In this document: positions 62,251 to 64,000 of the stretch, piece by piece | Layout: every line of letters begins with the position of its first letter | How positions within the stretch are numbered: position 1 is the stretch's first letter | NCBI RefSeq assembly: GCF_031846525.1 | Contig: NZ_JAVRHM010000020.1 | Span: 8,848 to 72,847 of the forward strand | DNA: 64,000 nucleotides | Origin: Autumnicola patrickiae | GTDB taxonomy: Bacteria; Bacteroidota; Bacteroidia; Flavobacteriales; Flavobacteriaceae | Direction: 5' to 3' | Translations under genes and position numbers: made by a program | Notes under the pieces: model-generated | What the model was told of the DNA's origin: nothing | What the model saw: the letters and a program-made list of their open reading frames with translations, nothing else | The model's database searches: none

Positions 62251-63348
62251 ATGAACAGCCTGAAACCCCTCTATTTACGCGCACTTGTCGTTTGGTTAAT
62301 ATTTTTTCCCTCTCGAAATTTGATGTGCCAGGAGCAGAATTCCTTTAATATTTTAAGCGTTGCCTTCTACAATGTTGAAAATTTATTCGATACTGAAGAT
62401 GATCCTTTTACTTTTGATGATGACAGGACACCTACCGGGAAAGATGTTTGGACTGAAGAAAAATACAGTGATAAAATTGCCAAAATAAGCAAGGTACTTT
62501 CAGAAATTGGAAGCGACGTTACCGGATCTGCGCCTGCAATAATAGGCTTATGTGAATTTGAGAACCGCGAAGTACTGGAGACGCTTATCGCCCACCCTAA
62601 TCTATCTGCCTATAACTATGGAATTATTCATTTTGATTCTCCGGACAGGAGGGGCATAGATGTGGGATTAATATACAAAAAAGATATTTTTGCTCCGGTT
62701 AATTCCGAATCTCGCCGACTAATGATTTATGAAGCAGAAGATCCTTCTAAACGAGTTTACACACGGGATCAATTGGTGGCAAGTGGTATGCTGGAGGGTG
62801 AGGAGATACATTTTATTGTTAATCACTGGCCTTCCCGAAGCGGAGGGGAAGCAAAGAGCAGCTACCGGAGAGAAAAAGCTGCGGCATTAAACAAGAAAAT
62901 TATAGATTCCCTGTACGAGATAAATCCATATTCCAAAGTTGTAAGTATGGGGGATTTTAACGACGATCCCGCTAATAAATCTTTCAAGAAGATTTTGAAA
63001 ACAAAGGCTTCAAAAGAAAATTTGAAGTTTCAGGAGCTTTATAATCCTATGGAGAAAATGCTAAAAGAAGGACACGGTACGCTGGCTTATCGCGATAGTT
63101 GGAATTTGTTCGACCAGATTTTCATGAGTCGGTCTTTAGCAGGATCAGATTACAGTAGTTACCAATTTTACCGGGCGGGAATCTTTAATAAAGATTTCCT
63201 GGTCACCCCGGGCGGACAGTATAAAGGCTATCCCTTCCGAAGTTATGGTTATGGCGGATATACCGGTGGTTACAGTGACCATTTTCCGGTGTATATTTAT
63301 TTGATAAAAGAAACTGCCCCCTATAACTCCCCCGGAGGGGTAGAATAA
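62251..63348 (+). CDS. Secreted endonuclease/exonuclease/phosphatase-family protein
   Basis: Start at ATG 62251 (MNSLKPLYLR), which gives a signal peptide with a hydrophobic core LVVWLIFFPS and ends near CQEQ; the open frame to 62095 runs into the divergent gene. The 365-residue enzyme has all EEP motifs: SVAFYNVENLFD (Asn), GLCEFENREVL (catalytic Glu), RRGIDVGLIYK, NHWPSRSGG (His), MGDFNDDP (Asp, Asn) and a final GYSDHFPVYI (Asp-His). Such enzymes cut DNA, RNA or phosphodiesters. The C-terminal tail (TAPYNSPGGVE) is read from a GC-rich repeat-like stretch. Divergent from the TonB receptor by 89 bases. Confidence 0.9.
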   Translation: MNSLKPLYLRALVVWLIFFPSRNLMCQEQNSFNILSVAFYNVENLFDTEDDPFTFDDDRTPTGKDVWTEEKYSDKIAKISKVLSEIGSDVTGSAPAIIGLCEFENREVLETLIAHPNLSAYNYGIIHFDSPDRRGIDVGLIYKKDIFAPVNSESRRLMIYEAEDPSKRVYTRDQLVASGMLEGEEIHFIVNHWPSRSGGEAKSSYRREKAAALNKKIIDSLYEINPYSKVVSMGDFNDDPANKSFKKILKTKASKENLKFQELYNPMEKMLKEGHGTLAYRDSWNLFDQIFMSRSLAGSDYSSYQFYRAGIFNKDFLVTPGGQYKGYPFRSYGYGGYTGGYSDHFPVYIYLIKETAPYNSPGGVE

Positions 63349-63412
63349 TTAACTGTCTCTAAAATTGAAAAAATAGCTCCATTCACTACCCTCGGAAGGA
63401 CCGGAGTTATGA

Positions 63413-63847
63413 TTAAAACCAGGTACTCCATGGAATTCTGGTAAGAACCACCAATAATCCTAAGGTATAAAATATCGCAAGAACCTTAAATTTTGGCCTG
63501 GAAGTAAGTTTCTTTTTGTGCTTAGAGTAACCAATGGTAATTAAAGCCAGTGCGATAATCATCATCAACGGATGCTCTACCAAATACAGTCTAAGGCTGG
63601 AACTACGCATCACTTCACCCATGCCACCATCGAATCTGGCAAGGTTTGCGGGAGTTAAATAAAGCACGATTCCTATCAAAAGTTGAATATGGGAAACTAT
63701 TAAGGTGAACAAGGCAATCCTAAAATTAGTTGCACTATATTCCTTATTGCTTGCAAAGCCAATTATAGCGTTAAAAGATGCTACAAGTAAAACGATAAGT
63801 ACCACATAGGCCCAATATGAGTGGATAAACTGAACGGTTGAATACAT
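63413..63847 (-). CDS. Small four-helix membrane protein, cytochrome-like
   Basis: Start at ATG 63847 (MYSTVQFIHSYW). The 144-residue protein has four hydrophobic helices (YVVLIVLLVASFNAIIGFA; RIALFTLIVSHIQLLIGIVLYL; HPLMMIIALALITIGY; VLAIFYTLGLLVVL). Histidines sit at helix ends (IHSYW, SHIQLL, EHPLMM, YSKHKK), as in small b-type cytochromes, but haem binding is only inferred. Conserved in Flavobacteriia; function unknown. Confidence 0.75.
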   Translation of the reverse strand: MYSTVQFIHSYWAYVVLIVLLVASFNAIIGFASNKEYSATNFRIALFTLIVSHIQLLIGIVLYLTPANLARFDGGMGEVMRSSSLRLYLVEHPLMMIIALALITIGYSKHKKKLTSRPKFKVLAIFYTLGLLVVLTRIPWSTWF

Positions 63848-63862
63848 AGATGTAGTTTTTAG

Positions 63863-63870
63863 CAAAGATA
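63863..63870 (-). promoter_or_regulatory. Predicted promoter -7 box of the small membrane protein gene
   Basis: TATCTTTG (minus strand), an exact TAnnTTTG, 15 bases before the ATG. No clear -33 partner. Confidence 0.5.
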
Positions 63871-63950
63871 GGTTTTTCTTTAAAAAGCGTGTTGGGTGCC
63901 TTGTGTAGATTTTGATTAAATTCTATAAATTTTAGGCGCAAAAAAATTTT

Positions 63951-63985
63951 AAAATAAAAAAACCACCCCGGGTTGGGGTGGTTTT
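63951..63985 (-). terminator. Terminator at the window's right end
   Basis: AAACCACCCC / GGGGTGGTTT, ten pairs with a 5-base loop. On the minus strand a run of seven T (revcomp of 63953-63960) follows, so it ends a gene lying beyond the window; the plus-strand T-run is four. Confidence 0.85.
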
Positions 63986-64000
63986 AATATAAGAATATTT

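Noticed and set aside
63329..63340. CCCC-CGGA-GGGG hairpin at the end of the EEP gene
   Set aside because: Only four strong pairs and no T-run; mostly inside the coding frame. Noted as an odd C-terminal tail only.

Overview
The window is AT-rich DNA from a member of the Bacteroidota, most likely a marine or terrestrial Flavobacteriaceae species; the genus is not determinable from sequence alone. Reasons: a SusC/SusD pair; a SUF operon with DUF2480 and DUF3078 genes at its end; a three-gene sdhCAB operon of the cytochrome b558 type; a TonB receptor/DUF5689/endonuclease trio; many short lipoprotein signals; and several promoters of the Bacteroidota type (-7 TAnnTTTG). I see no rRNA, tRNA, CRISPR array, transposase or phage gene.

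Layout. 1-3290 (minus strand) is a molybdenum-hydroxylase unit: a 2Fe-2S subunit, a Tat-exported molybdopterin subunit, a ModE-like DNA-binding protein and the start of a NifS-type cysteine desulfurase cut by the window edge. 3456-7889 holds a 5'-truncated acyltransferase, a VWA lipoprotein, a 640-base non-coding stretch and an MFS transporter. 8109-24008 is a polysaccharide-utilisation region made of two convergent units: plus-strand GH9 / CE15 glucuronoyl esterase / ThuA / tandem-redoxin lipoprotein, ending at a strong terminator; and minus-strand FG-GAP lipoprotein / SusC / SusD, terminator, then a GH2 beta-glucuronidase-like gene. The GH2 gene is broken at its 5' end by a one-base frameshift in a poly-A tract plus an in-frame TGA, which leave its signal peptide stranded in another frame. 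Together the genes suggest attack on a uronic-acid-bearing hemicellulose or lignin-carbohydrate material.

24275-30638 carries mixed housekeeping genes (zinc-ribbon protein, CBS protein, M28 membrane peptidase, SDR protein, lipocalin-like secreted protein, HflX). 30762-39561 (minus strand) is a SUF iron-sulfur assembly operon in transcription order sufA, four-helix-bundle protein, sufB, small lipoprotein, sufC, sufD, sufS, META-like lipoprotein, sufE, sufT-like, DUF2480, DUF3078. 39864-46248 holds thiL, a secreted HExxH protein, small proteins, an alpha/beta hydrolase, aminopeptidase P and a CbpA/CbpM co-chaperone pair.

46523-50070 is sdhCAB with a good promoter and terminator, supplied with iron-sulfur clusters by the SUF system nearby. 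It is followed by a methionine-type aminotransferase, a PdeM-like phosphoesterase, a TspO-like membrane protein and mfd. 56333-56652 is a repeat-bearing spacer. 56653-57912 is a DUF389 membrane protein. 57909-63348 is a TonB receptor, a DUF5689 lipoprotein and a divergent secreted endonuclease/exonuclease/phosphatase, which I propose as an uncharacterised phosphodiester or nucleic-acid acquisition module. A small four-helix membrane protein ends the window.

The points most worth following up are the doubly disrupted GH2 gene, the TonB/DUF5689/nuclease trio, three genes whose promoter -7 box lies 5-6 bases before the start codon (thiL, hflX, mfd: probable leaderless mRNAs), a CE15 esterase lacking the usual catalytic Glu, and the passenger genes inside the SUF operon.
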